The notes under the pieces are model-generated. The model was not told the origin of the DNA. It searched no databases and saw only the letters and a program-made list of their open reading frames with translations. From the NCBI RefSeq assembly GCF_900637955.1, contig NZ_LR134476.1:1364001-1428000 (forward strand): DNA of 64,000 bases, in the 5' to 3' direction. A program made the translations under genes and the position numbers. Shown piece by piece: positions 62,557-64,000 of the stretch; the stretch's first letter is position 1; each line of letters opens with the position of its first letter. Origin of the DNA: Trueperella bialowiezensis. GTDB lineage: Bacteria > Actinomycetota > Actinomycetes > Actinomycetales > Actinomycetaceae.

Positions 62557-64000
62557 ATGAGCGAACACACCTCTGACCAGACAGCGCCCGAACGCCATGA
62601 ACAAGCCGGGCTCACCCCGTCGTCGCCAATCGATCACATTGATCTTGACGAAGCCCTTCCCGACGCTCTCGAAGAGCTGCTGGAAGATGAAGACCTTACG
62701 GAACAGGACGTGCAGGATTTGCGTAGCCGCGTGCTTGAAGGGATGCGGATGGGCAGTGCGGTCAGCCCGCAGGAGCTGGTCGAGGAGGCCGAGCAGCTTG
62801 TGGCTGAGGCGGAGGCCGAACAGGATGCTGCCGGTGAAGGCGAGTTGCCGGAAGGCCGTTTCTTGGACCGCGAGCTCTCCTGGCTGGCATTCAACGAGCG
62901 CGTGCTAGAACAGGCCGAGGATCAGGAGCTGCACATTTTGGAGCGGGCCTGGTTCCTCGCGATTTTCGCGTCGAACTTGGATGAGTTTTACATGGTTCGC
63001 GTGGCCGGACTCATGCGTAGGATTGCCACGGGTATGGCGACGACGAAGGCGTCCGGCCTTGCCCCTCGCCAGGTGCTCGAGGGGATAACGATCCGTACGA
63101 AGGAGCTGCAGCAGCGGCATGCGCGCGTGTTCCGCGACGACGTCCAGCCCAAGCTCGCAGAGGTGGGGATCGTCATCCAGCATTGGTCGGACTTGAATGA
63201 GAAGGAAAAGGACCGGCTGTCGAAGTTTTATCGTAAGCAGATCTTCCCGGTGCTCACCCCGCTCGCAGTGGATCCGGCACACCCGTTCCCCTACATTTCC
63301 GGGTTGTCGCTGAACTTGGCTGTATTGGTGCGCAATCCGAAGAACGGCAAGGAGCTGTTTGCCCGGGTGAAGGTGCCGCCGTTGTTGCCGCGCTTTATCG
63401 CCGTCGACTCCGAAGGCAGGCCGTACCGTCCGGAGGACGTGCCCGTCGACGAATACGGCAAGACCTCCTACATTCCGCTTGAGGAAGTGATCGGTGCACA
63501 CCTTGACACCCTGTTCCCTGGCATGGAGATCGTGGAGTATTCGACGTTCCGAGTCACTCGTAACGAGGATCTCGAAGTTGAGGAAGACGACGCCGAAAAC
63601 CTGCTGAAGGCACTCGAGAAGGAGTTGTTGCGGCGTCGTTTTGGCCAGGCGGTGCGCCTCGAAGTGGAAGAAGACACATCGAAGCGGGTGCTCGAGCTGC
63701 TGGTTCGCGAGCTGGGGATTCGCGACGACGACGTGCTCGCCCTACCCGCACCCCTCGACCTGACCGGGTTGAACGTGATCCACGATCTGGATCGCCCGCA
63801 TTTGAAGTACAAGAAGTTTGTGCCGGTGACGGCGAAGGGGATTACGGACGTCGAGTCGGCGTCGATGCCAGACATGTTTGCGGCGATCCGCCGCAAGGAG
63901 ATTCTGGTGCAGCACCCGTATGAGTCGTTTGCGACGTCGGTGCAGCAGTTCATCCAGCAGGCAGCGGACGATCCGAAAGTGCTGGCGATTAAGCAGACCC
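62557..64000 (+). CDS. ppk: Polyphosphate kinase PPK1 (N-terminal 481 residues, truncated by window edge)
   Basis: The frame is open from the ATG at 62557 to the right edge. An acidic extension of about 105 residues (Glu/Asp/Leu-rich) precedes the PPK1 N-domain, which starts at [66 protein letters not shown] and the last residues [12 protein letters not shown] match PPK1. The catalytic His domain is beyond the window. It makes polyphosphate from ATP. It follows mshD by 64 bp. Confidence 0.95.
   Translation, partial: MSEHTSDQTAPERHEQAGLTPSSPIDHIDLDEALPDALEELLEDEDLTEQDVQDLRSRVLEGMRMGSAVSPQELVEEAEQLVAEAEAEQDAAGEGELPEGRFLDRELSWLAFNERVLEQAEDQELHILERAWFLAIFASNLDEFYMVRVAGLMRRIATGMATTKASGLAPRQVLEGITIRTKELQQRHARVFRDDVQPKLAEVGIVIQHWSDLNEKEKDRLSKFYRKQIFPVLTPLAVDPAHPFPYISGLSLNLAVLVRNPKNGKELFARVKVPPLLPRFIAVDSEGRPYRPEDVPVDEYGKTSYIPLEEVIGAHLDTLFPGMEIVEYSTFRVTRNEDLEVEEDDAENLLKALEKELLRRRFGQAVRLEVEEDTSKRVLELLVRELGIRDDDVLALPAPLDLTGLNVIHDLDRPHLKYKKFVPVTAKGITDVESASMPDMFAAIRRKEILVQHPYESFATSVQQFIQQAADDPKVLAIKQT

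Overview
The window is a high-GC actinobacterial chromosome segment. Three things point to this: mycothiol synthase (mshD), an HspR-controlled dnaK-grpE-dnaJ-hspR operon with HAIR operators, and small actinobacterial families (BldC-like, DUF3073, DUF3618, Holin-X). The mix of a secreted sialidase, an internalin-like leucine-rich-repeat protein, an LANTG-anchored surface protein and 2-aminoethylphosphonate use fits a host-associated member of the Actinomycetaceae such as Trueperella or Arcanobacterium. The genus is an inference.

Layout. 1-1464: start of a Tat-exported DMSO-reductase-type molybdoenzyme (minus strand, cut by the left edge), a 41-residue Cys-rich protein and a lipoprotein. 1791-6125: the HspR heat-shock operon; clpB (13176-15800) carries the same operator, so both belong to one regulon. 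6186-34562: mostly housekeeping genes, namely Nudix hydrolases, glycerophosphodiesterase, S9 peptidase, gluQRS, Nei-type glycosylase, TrmH-type methyltransferase, pyrE, exonuclease III, amidase, sirtuin, fba, purA, purC, gdhA, a TetR regulator and an RNB ribonuclease. 34927-37953: a BldC-like regulator, two small membrane proteins, thiol peroxidase and an ATP-grasp ligase.

38094-49958 is the surface or virulence region, all on the minus strand. It holds a 1714-residue LRR protein behind a DtxR-type iron box, a 1275-residue GH33 sialidase whose promoter is followed by a GntR-like palindrome, a membrane-anchored hypothetical protein, and an LANTG surface protein broken by an in-frame stop. The LRR protein and the sialidase end in the same roughly 265-residue FG-GAP/VCBS-like domain after a Glu-Pro linker. 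At DNA level this is an ~0.8 kb direct repeat 5.4 kb apart. 50293-55088: an SDR, a tRNA-Glu-Asp-Phe operon, an MscS channel, msrB, an EamA exporter and tRNA-Lys. 55289-60639: a compact five-gene 2-aminoethylphosphonate operon (ABC ATPase, fused two-domain permease, binding lipoprotein, phnW, phnX). 60866-64000: a hypothetical gene, mshD and the start of ppk.

Two families of dispersed intergenic palindromes were found by eye. Family A is a 74-bp double inverted repeat in three copies (1587, 10721 and, diverged, near 60650). Family B is an 83-bp nested palindrome in two inverted copies (27097, 32235). I found no CRISPR array, transposase, rRNA or prophage.
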